From assembly GCF_018294505.1 (NCBI RefSeq), contig NC_057813.1, positions 314,653,077 through 314,717,076 of the forward strand: a stretch of DNA of 64,000 nucleotides, in the 5' to 3' direction. The stretch comes from Triticum aestivum. Taxonomy: Eukaryota > Streptophyta > Magnoliopsida > Poales > Poaceae. This document shows, piece by piece, positions 23,266 through 36,500 of the stretch; the first letter of the stretch is position 1, and the number at the start of each line of letters is the position of its first letter. A model generated the notes under the pieces. That model did not search any database. It saw only the letters and a program-made list of their open reading frames with translations, and was not told the DNA's origin. Position numbers and translations under genes: made by a program.

Positions 23266-25451
23266 TGTAACACCCCGAGGATCATGCTACAGTAATCCCC
23301 TACTAATGGTGCCATGTCATCACTCTTACTGTTGCGAGTCCTCATTTGCATTCAAACCAATTCAAATTCAAATCCAAGTTAATGTCAAAATACAAAACTT
23401 CTCAAACATGAAATCTAAAATGTTCATCATGTGCCAAATATTCCACAAGTAATATTGGTGGTGAACCAGCATTTTTGCAAAAGGTTTAAGTGGCCTAAGC
23501 TACTTAAAATAGTGACCTAAGCAATAAGTTAAATGCCCTTTTTAATTTATAAAATTGGCAACTATTCCAAAAGCCTCCCACCCTTTTGTGGCAGTGCAAT
23601 ATACTTCTTTGAAATTATTTTGGCCAATGGCATAAATTTTTGCAAAGTCTTTATTGGCTAAAAAGAAAAGGCAAAAGCTGCTGGAAAAAGAAAAAGGGAA
23701 AGCAAAAAAAAGGGGAAAGGGGCCAGAGCCCTTGGCCTCCCAGTGGGCTTCGGCCCACCCGAGCCAACTGGCCCAGGCTAGGCCGGCCCACTCCCCCCCC
23801 TGTCGTCTTCCCCCTCCTCCACTGTGCGAGCGACCACGCGCGCACGTCGCCGCCGAACCACCTCGCCGGCCACGCCGCTATAGGCGCCTCGGGGAGGATA
23901 AGGGCAGCCCGACGCCTCGGGCTCCCTCCCCACTCGCCCACTTGCCCCCTCTCCCACAGATCCAGCTCTCTCCTCTCCCTCTCCTTCGTTCTGGAGAGGA
24001 GACCAACACGGTCACCGCCATTCTCCGTCGTCCTTGCGGCCATCAAGACCCGTTCGCCTCGCCGACCTGTCCAACCGCTTCGCCTCCCTCGGCTACGCCT
24101 CCCCGACGAGCTGCAAGACGTCGGGCGCCCCCGAACGCTCCCCCGGCCTCGTCTTCCACTTCGGATCACAGGAGCTCGCCGGCATCGATCCACTGCACTG
24201 CAGCTCCTAAACCTCCGAGGGCCACCGTGTGTGCCGCCCGGTGAGCCCCGCTTCTCCTCCCCTCGCTCCCCTAGCCTCTTGCACTACCGTGGCCACCGCG
24301 CCGCCATGGCCGAGCTCGGCTCCGCCGAGCAGCTAGCCGCCGTTGTTGCCATGCTCGCCTGAGCACGGGGACATGCTCAGTGCAGCCCGCCGAGGCCGCC
24401 CGTGCCGCTTGCCAACCTCGTCGACCCCCGTAGTGCGATCCCGATGAGGTCCCGAATCCCACCGCCGCCTCCACTCATCGCCGACGTAGTTCCGTCCAGC
24501 CGCGAGCCCAACCGACCACACCACGCGACGCGGCGTTGAGCCCTCGTTAGAACGCAAGCAAAACCGCGCAAAATGGTGCCCCGCGGCGATTTTCCGAGCA
24601 TCTCCGGCGAGCTCGCCGCTGCGAAAGGCCACCGGAGCAACTCCGGCGCCGGCCATCTGCGTGGCTAGGTGGGCCCCGCCCTTGGGTCACTAGCTAGACG
24701 GCCCTGGGGTCCCCGTTGACTGGGTTGACCCAGTCAACGTGCTGACTGGGCAACCCCAGCCACTGACATGTGGGCCCCCCTCTGTTATATTAGTCTAATA
24801 ACATTTTATAAATAAAAATGATTAGTTAACCTAAAACACTCACTGACGCCTGGGGCCCACTCCCCTAATTGACCCTGTTAGTTTAGTTAATCCACTGTTA
24901 AGCCATTAGAGGCTGACATGTGGGTCCCAGTGCCCCCATTGGTCAGCTTTGACCAGTCAACCGGACTGTTGACTGCTGACGTCACACCTATGTCATAATT
25001 CCTTTTCTGTTAATTTAGGTAATTCCATAAAATTGTTTAATCTTTAATAATTCATAGAAAATAAACCGTAACTCCGATGAAAATGTTTTCTATATGAAAG
25101 TTGCTCAGAAAAATCCAACGAATCCGAATAAGCGGTCCGTTCATCTGTCACATGCCCCTAGCATGCTGAACATGGGACATTCCCCCTCCGGTCGTTTGTT
25201 TGACACAGGTCTGGAACCGGGAAAGCATTCCCGGTTGATTTCCCCCCTTCACCTTTATCGTGTAGCCATACATTAGGTCACTCCCGGCACAGCATATTGC
25301 CATGTTCTGCTTTGTGATGCTATGTTTGCTTTATATTTACTGTTTCTTCCCCCTCTTCTCTCCGGTAGACCCCGAGACCGATGCTACCCCTGTGATCGAC
25401 TACGTCACCGACGACCCCTCATTGCCAGAGCAACCAGGCAAGCCCCCCCTT
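23266..25451 (+). repeat. LARD-A 3' LTR, left part
   Basis: Matches 16380 onward, including the GC-rich zone (23740-24660) and the first exon-like segment (25369-25437). Interrupted at 25451 by LARD-B; 25447-25451 is the left CCCTT duplication. Confidence 0.93.
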
Positions 25452-28400
25452 TGTCAGGACCCCGACTCGATGTCACATCGATCTAGCCGGTAACACTTCA
25501 TATCACTTTGCGGCCTCACGCACGGTGTTCCCACGGGTGTCGCCTTACCTTTGCACGGGACCGTTTGCGCCTTTTGGCTCACGTATATGATAGTGTCGCT
25601 AGCATCCATATGATAAAGAGCCCGGGCTGACATGACTAGTCGTAAACCCAAAGTGGCACAAACTTACAGGGACAGGCATCCATGACCCAGCATCGAACGT
25701 GTCGGTCATCAGCAAGTGGGTCCGGGCTGTAGCACTGGGCTAGCAGGACTCCGGTAAACCGGGCTGTAGCGGGCTAACAGGACTCCGGTACTCAGAGCGT
25801 GACATTTCCCCGAAGGGACAGACACAGGAACGAAGAAGGACACATGCCGGCCAGCCTAAGTGTTCCGGAGCAGTAGCAAGCTACCATGGCTCAGTGGAAA
25901 CACTAGGAGACATTTCCCGGTAAGAGAGGCTACTAAAGATAAACAACTAGATGGTCAGATCCCACACATACCAAGCATTTCAATAACATACACACAATAT
26001 GCTCGATATGTGCAATACAACATGGCATCACAAAATGACTCTACGACTCAAGTAGTTTATTCAATAGGCTCCGAGGAGCGAGATATTACAAACATGGGTC
26101 TCATGACCCAACACTCAGAGCATACAAGTTAAAGCACAAGCGGAAGCTATCATGTCTGAGTACAGACATCTATAAATGAAAAAGGCTGAGAAGCCTGACT
26201 ATCTACCAAATCCTGCCGAGGGCACAAGATCGTAGCTGAGGTATCAAGCTAAACGTCGAAGTCCAAGCGGAACTACTAGCGAGACCGAAGTCTCTCTGCA
26301 AAAACATAAAATAGGCAAACGTGAGTACAAATGTACCCAGCAAGACTTACATCAGAACTATCTACATATGCATCATTATCAACAAAGGGGTGGTGGGGTT
26401 TAACTGCAGCAAGCCAGCTTTGACTCGGTGGCTATCCTGAACTACGACTGCAAGTAACTCTTTTGAGGTGGCGCACACGAGTCCACATATTCACCATATC
26501 AATACACCACTATGGATCCGCTCCCGTCTCCCTACGAGAACGCCATCCATAGCACTCACGCTTATCTTGCGTATTTTAGAGTATCCACTTTCACTTGTCT
26601 ATGAACTGATATAAGCAACCCAGAAGTCCTTTACCGCGGACACGGCTATTCGAATAGATCATATTAACCCTGCAGGGGTGTACTTCTTCACACACGCTCT
26701 CACCACTTACCGTCGTTTACACGACATGTACTCGGCAACCTTCAAGCGGAAGCCCAACGTGGGTGTCGGCCACGGCCTGCCTAATCACCTAAGTCTCTAG
26801 TCCAGGTTTATCGCCTATTCGGGTTCCATCCATGAGGAGATCCGGCCGGAGTTTCGCTCACAGCCCCAAACGATGTGAACAGGGTTCCCGGGACACCAAA
26901 CGGGCGCCCGGTACACCGTGCCACGTGCCTACCGCATCACAGCCCACCCCTACGGTCAGCGCTGCCCACGGCCTCCAGCATACTACAAACACCAGAAACT
27001 ACTTGCAACTCCTGGACAGAGGACAAGGGTGATCAAGAAGCCGAGAGGGTCCATTGGTTTCGGGCCCAATGCGTGGTAGTAGCTGAATCATGGATCACAA
27101 ACACAGAACTCAGTTCCTGAGGACGGCTGCAATGAGACAACCCACCATGTACTCCTACATGGCCTCTCACCGCTACCTTTACCAAATCGTGTTCACACAC
27201 TTAGCTCACACACAGTAGGACAGGTTCACACGCCTCTGATTCATCCCCGATGAATCAGACCTGACTCAACTCTAAGCAGTAGCAGGCATGACAAACAAGC
27301 ATGAATGAGTAGGCACAACAGGGCTCAAACAACTCCTACTCATGCTAGTGGGTTTCATCTATTTACTGTGGAATGACAGGTCATGCAGAGGATAAAGGGG
27401 TTCAGCTACCGCAGCAAGTAACAGATGAATCGGTGTTGTCCTAATGCAGTAAAAAAGAGCAGGAGCGAGAGAGTAGGATTGTATCGGAATGAACAAGGGG
27501 GTTTTGCTTGCCTGGCACTTCTGAAGATAGCATTGAGTCTTCATCAGTGTCAACGATCACATCGTCGATACAACGTCTACCGAGGGGGAACAACACCGGC
27601 AAACACAGAAGAAACACAATCAATGCAATGCACAATATGATGCATGCTATGACATGGCAATATGAATGTGTTTTGGGCTAATGCACCTAAAACCAGATTA
27701 AATGAAGTTGGTTTGAATCCAAGATTCAAATTCAAACTCCATATGTGGATATTTAAATGCCATTAGTATGATTTGTGTTAAACAGCATCTATAAGTTGTT
27801 CTAACATGCATGAAAATGGTACAGATGGATTCCTTGAATTTTTCTGATGATTTTTCATATATAATTTATTAAATTTGGAGTTACGGTTAATTTTCTATGA
27901 ATTTTGGAAGTTTATATAATTTTCTGGAATTTATAAATCATTTAATAATTATCTAAATTCCAGAAAGGAATTATTGCGTCAGCACTAGGTCATGCTGACC
28001 TCAGCATAGTCAACAGGGGCTGGTCCGGGTCAAACCTGACCAGTGGGGTCCACTGGTCAGTGACCCAGAGCTGTTTAGTGTCAATGACAGGTGGGGCCCT
28101 GCTGTCAGTGTCTATTAAACTAACTAATATTTAGTTAATACTAATCCTAGCCTAATTAGCCGGGCGGGGCCCGCAGGTCAGTGGGGAGAGGGGGAGGTCA
28201 AACCGGGCAGTGGGTCAACCCACGCCGGTCAGCGGGTCAGCGGGCGCCGGCGTTTAGCCGCCGGCGAGCCCGACGCGGCGGCGCAAGTGCAATTTGCTGT
28301 TCCGGCCACCAAAAGGGTCGGGGAGGGTACCTACGGGGAGCTGGGGACGGGCTGAGGCTCTTGGTGGAGGGACTTGAGCTCGGGGCGGTCGGAATCGACG

Positions 28401-29623
28401 CCGGCGGCGAGCTATGCGGCGGCCGGAGCTCGGGCACGCTCGGACACGGCGTTTTGGGCACGGGAGGAGGAGTGGGTAGGTGCTCTGGGTTCCCGGGAAC
28501 GCGACGAGGACGACAGCGTGCTCAGACGCGACGTGCGGGGCCTCTAGCCGCGGCGACCTCGTGGCCGGCGGCGACGAGCTCTCGGGCTCGGTGGGAGATG
28601 GGGCTAGGGGGCGAGAACGGAGGGGGCGAGCACAGGAGAGGCAGCGGAGGCTCACAGCGATGGCGATGGGATGCTCGGCGAGGTCGGGGACGGCCCGGAG
28701 CCGACGAATTCGTCGACGGCGACCGGCGGGTCCGAAGAGGGGAAGAACGGCGGGGCGGCGCCTCGGGGCTTCTCCGGTCGCGTGAGATGGCGTGGAGGGT
28801 GAGGATGGAGTGGCGGAGCTGGTGGGCTAGTTGGGGGAGCGAGGGAGGCCCTGTGGCCGCGGTGGTGGCGTCGGCGGCGGCGGTGGTTCTCGGGTGAGAG
28901 GGAAACGGCGAGAGAGGGAGCAGGGGAGGAGTGAGAGAGGTCGGGCGGATCGGGACGTCACCGAGGAGGGGATTCGCGGCGTCGCGCTGTCCTCGGATGC
29001 AGGCAGGCAGCCTGGTGGCGTGGCGGTCGCGCGCGCGTGCGCTGTCTCCCTCCTCTGCCTACTGGCAGAGGTAGAGGACGACTGGCACCAGGCCAGTGGG
29101 CTGGGCCGCGCTGGTGGGGGAGCTGGGCCGGCTGGGCTGCACGGTGAGGCCAGGTACTTCTTCTCTCTTTCTTTTTTTTCTGTTCTGTTTTCTTTTAATT
29201 AATCCTTTTGCCACTGTTTGAATTAAAAATATTAATTCAAACATCGCCAAAGCTTCTCTGAATATTTTATATTGCTAGATGGGCTTTTCCAAAGCTCATA
29301 AAATATTTCAGGGGTATTTGAAATTATATTCTAATTATATGAATATAATTCAAATTCAAATAGCTAATGATTTAAATTCAAAGTCCCAAAAATAAATCCT
29401 TAAAAATGTTCAATATTTTGGTTGGGACCAGAACCCTTACCAAAAATTATCAAACATTTAAGAAGAGCCTTTTGGAGCAATGAATGAGATTTCTAGGGTT
29501 TTTGCCCCTCTTTTATTTAGGGTTTTGAGGCTTCCAATATTCCTCAATTCAAGTTTCAAAAATATAGACATGATGCATGGATGATAAGCAAGGACAAGCA
29601 AGGCCTAAACTAGGGATGTGACA
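25452..29623 (-). repeat. LARD-B 3' LTR
   Basis: Bounded by TGTCAGGACC and GATGTGACA. The GC-rich zone at 28180-29160 gives long chance frames. An exon-like block (minus strand, 27576 to 27512) starts after a CGGTAG acceptor and ends CCAG/GCAAGC, as in LARD-A. Confidence 0.95.
27512..27576 (-). other. Exon-like block in the LARD-B LTR
   Basis: 65 bp ending at a GC-AG-type donor (AG/GCAAGC). It encodes an acidic stretch ending VP, parallel to the LARD-A block. Its copy in the other LTR is 35643-35707. Downstream continuity is not clear, because the candidate next exon meets a stop after about six codons. Confidence 0.3.
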
Positions 29624-29661
29624 ACTCACCCCCACTAAACAAGAATCTCGTCTCGAGATTC
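29624..29661 (-). other. LARD-B PPT with an upstream hairpin
   Basis: The minus strand reads AGTGGGGGTGAGT beside the 3' LTR. GAATCTCG and CGAGATTC (29643-29661) form an 8-bp stem with a 3-nt loop. Compared with LARD-A, the outermost pair is G-C instead of A-T. Confidence 0.85.
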
Positions 29662-32600
29662 AAGCGTAGGGTAAGGTGAAGGGAAAACGCAACTAGTATA
29701 ATCTTCACGATCCAGGGTGCCCTTCAGTTGAACGTTGATTCATTCATCATCATTGTCTTGTCGTCTTGCTCTGAGAAATCCTGTCAACATGACAGGGGGG
29801 GGAAGAAGGAGACTCTAGAAGGGTCGATCTTCTCGAAGATCGAACAATTCACGGAATGAGATATAACAGTATCTCTCGAGCTGAGAGACGAAGCATACCT
29901 CTAGAGGGATGGAGTGGAGCAGGTGACGAGGTTCACTAGGTGGACAACAAATTCATACCTAAGAAGGTGGCAAACGATGGTCAACGTAGCGAGGAGTTGA
30001 GTTGCCATGATACCACGACGAAACATCCTGAAGGAGGGTGATTCGTAGATTATCCCCTTAAGTGGCAAAAGAATTACCTTTGATTCAGAGATCATTGAAA
30101 CTCTTTAAACCAGCCTAAGACAAATCTCGAGCGATCGTTTGGAGGGGGTCGGCAGAATGGCATACTCAAACTTGGATGATGTGGATTACCTTGTTGAAGA
30201 CAACGTAATGGATGATTTTTTTGCTTATCACCGGAAATGGAAGAGACCCGTGGTAGAATGGCACATTGGTGGTGCAAGCTGGGAGCAAAATGCAAATGCT
30301 GGGAATGATTCTGGTAACTGGGGAAAAACCCAACAATAGAGAGTGATTTCACTGTTTGAAGAGGTCATAGCATTTCCGAGGAAGTTGAGAGAAAACCTAG
30401 TTAGTGTCGACGGTAACACGTAGCGCTTGTGCGTGCTCTCAAGAACTTGAGCAATTCCACAATCATCAAGGTTTTACCAATATCCGTGTCAAGGATCCTG
30501 GCAACACAACTTGCTACCATAATGGCTAATGATGGATGATGCAGATGCAAAGGAAGATAACACCTTCTCAGATTTCACCTTAGCGGGGCCAAGGAAATAA
30601 AATCTGGATGATCGACCGAGAGACATTTAGCACCCCGCTTCTAATGTCCTCCTTGATGTGCTAGTGTAACCCACCCATAGATATGGTTTGATATCTAGAA
30701 CATCAAGTAAAAAGGTCGGACTTCGGAACACAGAAATCCATAGGGGCAACTAGGGAGTAATCATACGAAATCCCTATGGGGAGGTGGCCAACTTCCTCAA
30801 TCAAGATATTATAATAACAGGTCTTCCGGCTGGGTGTGTTGGCCACGACATCCACTTTACCGGTTATCGCGCGACCAATATTATAATTCTTGGGAAATAT
30901 TCCAACCATCATGTCTGCCTGAGATTCAGATCTGGTTGGTGTCAGGATATTCCAGACTCATCGAGTCTAGGAAGAAAAACGGAAGTTTGCAACACAATCG
31001 ACGAGATGACGTTGCGAGATTCTCGGGAAATGAATTACGATAGCAAGCTCCAAAACATGAGCTGGTTCTGCTACAAACATGTGAACATGTTGTCCAAGAC
31101 AAGCATGACCACAAAGCAGTCTTATAATAAAACACTACCAAATTCAGGAGGGGAACCATCATCGAGGATATCGAAGTCCTTGCATAAGGTATACTCTTAA
31201 GAAGGAACTTCTTCTCCTTGAACAATTCAATCAGTGGCTTGGTGTGCTAGGGACACATATAGATTGAAGGTTGCAAGTCTTCAAACCACAGAATTCTTCG
31301 CACGTGTGCATGACTGATTTGGAATGATTCCAAGAAAACAACATTGACTTTCTCGAATCCACGGCGGCAACTTGCATCAGATGCACATGAATTAAAGGAA
31401 GTCACTACCTTCATCCAAACATATGCTTCATGAGCTAGCATGAACAAATGCTTTCAAAAGTTTCCAACACTAGCTTAATGTTCAGCCAAATTATGGAGAA
31501 GACAAGGATGTTGTCAATGGGCTCAACAACAATTCATCTAGGTTTCCTTTTAAAAGGAATTCCATAGTTAAGTGAACACGGTGATAGCATTGGTCAGACC
31601 AAAGATATAATGGTGTATGCTCGAGGAATCAACCACGAGTAAGACAACATTACGAATATCGTTGGTTCTGATTTGATTTGACGATAGCCCACACTCAATC
31701 AAAGGATTGATAAGACAATAGATCCAGCAACTGATCACAGGGACCAATCGATGAAGATATCATCTTTCTTCAACACACACTACACAAGAATATCCCTTTG
31801 GAACGAACTAAGTCAGACAAGCTTTTATCTTCCAACTCTCCAAGTTGTTGTCTAGCTTAACCAACTAGCTCAGGGATATCTAACACCGATTCTTGGAGAG
31901 AAGGTGGTCCACAAGAAACCAACTTGATCACGAACTCAACATAGCGGTCAGGTGACAACCCGGTAACACCTCCAAGAAGATATTTGGAAAGTCACGGACC
32001 ACCGTGTGTTACTAAGCTCGAGAACAATCTTGCTTTTGAGGGCAAGACGATATGATCAAATGAGTGAGGACTTGCCAAGACCCTAACTCATCAATCGAAG
32101 GGTGCATCGAAATAAGGACTAGGTAGCACGATCAGTCTTAGAAGGATGATTCGAAAACCAACATACTAAGAATGAAATTATTATCCTTTAACTACCCAGC
32201 AACAGAGTTGCTAGCAGTATTGATTTCACACACCATGATTCATTTGTCGGCATTCCGGTGACAATAACACAGGAACCGAGGAATGAACAATGATGGCAAG
32301 AAGTATCACTGTACCAAGAGTTCATAGGATGGTGTGCAATTCCTATAACAATCTCGATATAAAATATGTAATACTCCAAGGTAGAGCAGAACAAAAGCTG
32401 GAGTAGCAATTTGATCTGCGGAATACAACTACTTTGACCCAATCCTAGATATGGATGAGATACTGGAGTTTGTTTCTCCAAGTCATTCTGCGATAGAGTG
32501 GCTTGACGGACTACAAGAGTAATAGGCATCGATAAACGAACGCACGCATACTCTTGGCTATCAATTGATAGACGAGGGTCAGAATGCAACTAAAGAGAGA

Positions 32601-33566
32601 CAACTCAAGGAACATATGATTTTCTGAGTTGTGGATGCATGGTTTAGCATGTCGAACGAATTCCACATGTTTCTTCCGGATAACCCATGCAGAAAAGTAG
32701 AACTGGCAGAGTCACAATATATAACGGAGAACTCATCAAGAATAATCCTGTTGTGATATTTCAGTTCAACGAGGAACTTCTGCCATAAGTAGTTCATGGT
32801 ATTTGGAAGAAAAAGATACCACGGACTTTAAGGACTATCGCAAAGGTTGCTAATATCCTAAAGGAGCTAGCAATTCCTATCAACATGAAGTAAGTAGGGT
32901 GGATCTCGGGTTCAAAACCCAAGGAGTAGAATACCTACTACTAAGTGGCATCACGGGATGCTTTCGAGAATAAAAGCCAGAATCATCACACTGGGGATCA
33001 CAAAACATTGCTAGATTACTAGGTGACTCCCTAAACACCTAGGGCCATAATAGTATCTCCAACATATATGTCAAGGTAACGGAGTACCTCAACTCACTGA
33101 TTAGTGTGGTTAATCTGGCCCATGGGAACATTGAAATAGGAAGAAAGGTTTTGCAATTGCATCAGACTACTTAGAAACCTGGGATGACTCGGACAACATA
33201 ACGGCTGTAAATGCTCAGAAAGGATTTGAGACATTCACAAAAACGGTGGCATAACCACTCAGAAGCACAAAATCAAGGTTTTGAGATCAACAATTTAACA
33301 TACGGAAGTAATAGGGACTGAAACGAGGCTTAAGTCCAACAATTCTATAGGTCTACGGATTAGTAACACGTGATCCTAATAGAAGGAAGAGATAGCCTAG
33401 TTCTTAATCCCCGCAGGAAAGATAAGATGACTCAGATCAGAAGGGCATGAGGTATAAGGAGTAAAAGAGCCTTACGTTCCATCCCACAATCAATTCCCTT
33501 ATATAACTAAAGAATTTCTAGACTCAACTTCGACCAGTTTGGCTTGGTAATCCTACAGGCAGTCAA
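29662..33566 (-). other. LARD-B internal non-coding region
   Basis: 3.9 kb without any recognisable coding domain. Frames here are short and unrelated to retroelement proteins. Confidence 0.8.
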
Positions 33567-33578
33567 GCTCTGATACCA
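33567..33578 (-). other. LARD-B primer-binding site
   Basis: The minus strand reads TGGTATCAGAGC, four bases from the 5' LTR at 33583. Confidence 0.92.
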
Positions 33579-33582
33579 ACGC

Positions 33583-36500
33583 TGTCAGGACCCCGACTCG
33601 ATGTCACATCGATCTAGCCGGTAACACTTCATATCACTTTGCGGCCTCACGCACGGTGTTCCCACGGGTGTCGCCTTACCTTTGCACGGGACCGTTTGCG
33701 CCTTTTGGCTCACGTATATGATAGTGTCGCTAGCATCCATATGATAAGGAGCCCGGGCTGACATGACTAGTCGTAAACCCAAAGTGGCACAAACTTACAG
33801 GGACAGGCATCCATGACCCAGCATCGAACGTGTCGGTCATCAGCAAGTGGGTCCGGGCTGTAGCACTGGGCTAGCAGGACTCCGGTAAACCGGGCTGTAG
33901 CGGGCTAACAGGACTCCGGTACTCAGAGCGTGACATTTCCCCGAAGGGACAGACACAGGAACGAAGAAGGACACATGCCGGCCAGCCTAAGTGTTCCGGA
34001 GCAGTAGCAAGCTACCATGGCTCAGTGGAAACACTAGGAGACATTTCCCGGTAAGAGAGGCTACTAAAGATAAACAACTAGATGGTCAGATCCCACACAT
34101 ACCAAGCATTTCAATAACATACACACAATATGCTCGATATGTGCAATACAACATGGCATCACAAAATGACTCTACGACTCAAGTAGTTTATTCAATAGGC
34201 TCCGAGGAGCGAGATATTACAAACATGGGTCTCATGACCCAACACTCAGAGCATACAAGTCAAAGCACAAGCGGAAGCTATCATGTCTGAGTACAGACAT
34301 CTATAAATGAAAAAGGCTGAGAAGCCTGACTATCTACCAGATCCTGCCGAGGGCACAAGATCGTAGCTGAGGTATCAAGCTAAACGTCGAAGTCCAGCGG
34401 AACTACTAGCGAGACCGAAGTCTCTCTGCAAAAACATAAAATAGGCAAACGTGAGTACAAATGTACCCAGCAAGACTTACATCAGAACTATCTACATATG
34501 CATCATTATCAACAAAGGGGATGGTGGGGTTTAACTGCAGCAAGCCAGCTTTGACTCGGTGGCTATCCTGAACTACGACTGCAAGTAACTCTTTTGAGGT
34601 GGCGCACACGAGTCCACATATTCACCATATCAATACACCACTATGGATCCGCTCCCGTCTCCCTACGAGAACGCCATCCATAGCACTCACGCTTATCTTG
34701 CGTATTTTAGAGTATCCACTTTCACTTGTCTATGAACTGATATAAGCAACCCAGAAGTCCTTTACCGCGGACACGGCTATTCGAATAGATCATATTAACC
34801 CTGCAGGGGTGTACTTCTTCACACACGCTCTCACCACTTACCGTCGTTTACACGACATGTACTCGGCAACCTTCAAGCGGAAGCCCAACGTGGGTGTCGG
34901 CCACGGCCTGCCTAATCACCTAAGTCTCTAGTCCAGGTTTATCGCCTATTCGGGTTCCATCCATGAGGAGATCCGGCCGGAGTTTCGCTCACAGCCCCAA
35001 ACGATGTGAACAGGGTTCCCGGGACACCAAACGGGCGCCCGGTACACCGTGCCACGTGCCTACCGCATCACAGCCCACCCCTACGGTCAGCGCTGCCCAC
35101 GGCCTCCAGCATACTACAAACACCAGAAACTACTTGCAACTCCTGGACAGAGGACAAGGGTGATCAAGAAGCCGAGAGGGTCCATTGGTTTCGGGCCCAA
35201 TGCGTGGTAGTAGCTGAATCATGGATCACAAACACAGAACTCAGTTCCTGAGGACGGCTGCAATGAGACAACCCACCATGTACTCCTACATGGCCTCTCA
35301 CCGCTACCTTTACCAAATCGTGTTCACACACTTAGCTCACACACAGTAGGACAGGTTCACACGCCTCTGATTCATCCCCGATGAATCAGACCTGACTCAA
35401 CTCTAAGCAGTAGCAGGCATGACAAACAAGCATGAATGAGTAGGCACAACAGGGCTCAAACAACTCCTACTCATGCTAGTGGGTTTCATCTATTTACTGT
35501 GGAATGACAGGTCATGCAGAGGATAAAGGGGTTCAGCTACCGCAGCAAGTAACAGATGAATCGGTGTTGTCCTAATGCAGTAAAAAAGAGCAGGAGCGAG
35601 AGAGTAGGATTGTATCGGAATGAACAAGGGGGTTTTGCTTGCCTGGCACTTCTGAAGATAGCATTGAGTCTTCATCAGTGTCAACGATCACATCGTCGAT
35701 ACAACGTCTACCGAGGGGGAACAACACCGGCAAACACAGAAGAAACACAATCAATGCAATGCACAATATGATGCATGCTATGACATGGCAATATGAATGT
35801 GTTTTGGGCTAATGCACCTAAAACCAGATTAAATGAAGTTGGTTTGAATCCAAGATTCAAATTCAAACTCCATATGTGGATATTTAAATGCCATTAGTAT
35901 GATTTGTGTTAAACAGCATCTATAAGTTGTTCTAACATGCATGAAAATGGTACAGATGGATTCCTTGAATTTTTCTGATGATTTTTCATATATAATTTAT
36001 TAAATTTGGAGTTACGGTTAATTTTCTATGAATTTTGGAAGTTTATATAATTTTCTGGAATTTATAAATCATTTAATAATTATCTAAATTCCAGAAAGGA
36101 ATTATTGCGTCAGCACTAGGTCATGCTGACCTCAGCATAGTCAACAGGGGCTGGTCCGGGTCAAACCTGACCAGTGGGGTCCACTGGTCAGTGACCCAGA
36201 GCTGTTTAGTGTCAATGACAGGTGGGGCCCTGCTGTCAGTGTCTATTAAACTAACTAATATTTAGTTAATACTAATCCTAGCCTAATTAGCCGGGCGGGG
36301 CCCGCAGGTCAGTGGGGAGAGGGGGAGGTCAAACCGGGCAGTGGGTCAACCCACGCCGGTCAGCGGGTCAGCGGGCGCCGGCGTTTAGCCGCCGGCGAGC
36401 CCGACGCGGCGGCGCAAGTGCAATTTGTTGTTCCGGCCACCAAAAGGGTCGGGGAGGGTACCTACGGGGAGCTGGGGACGGGCTGAGGCTCTTGGTGGAG

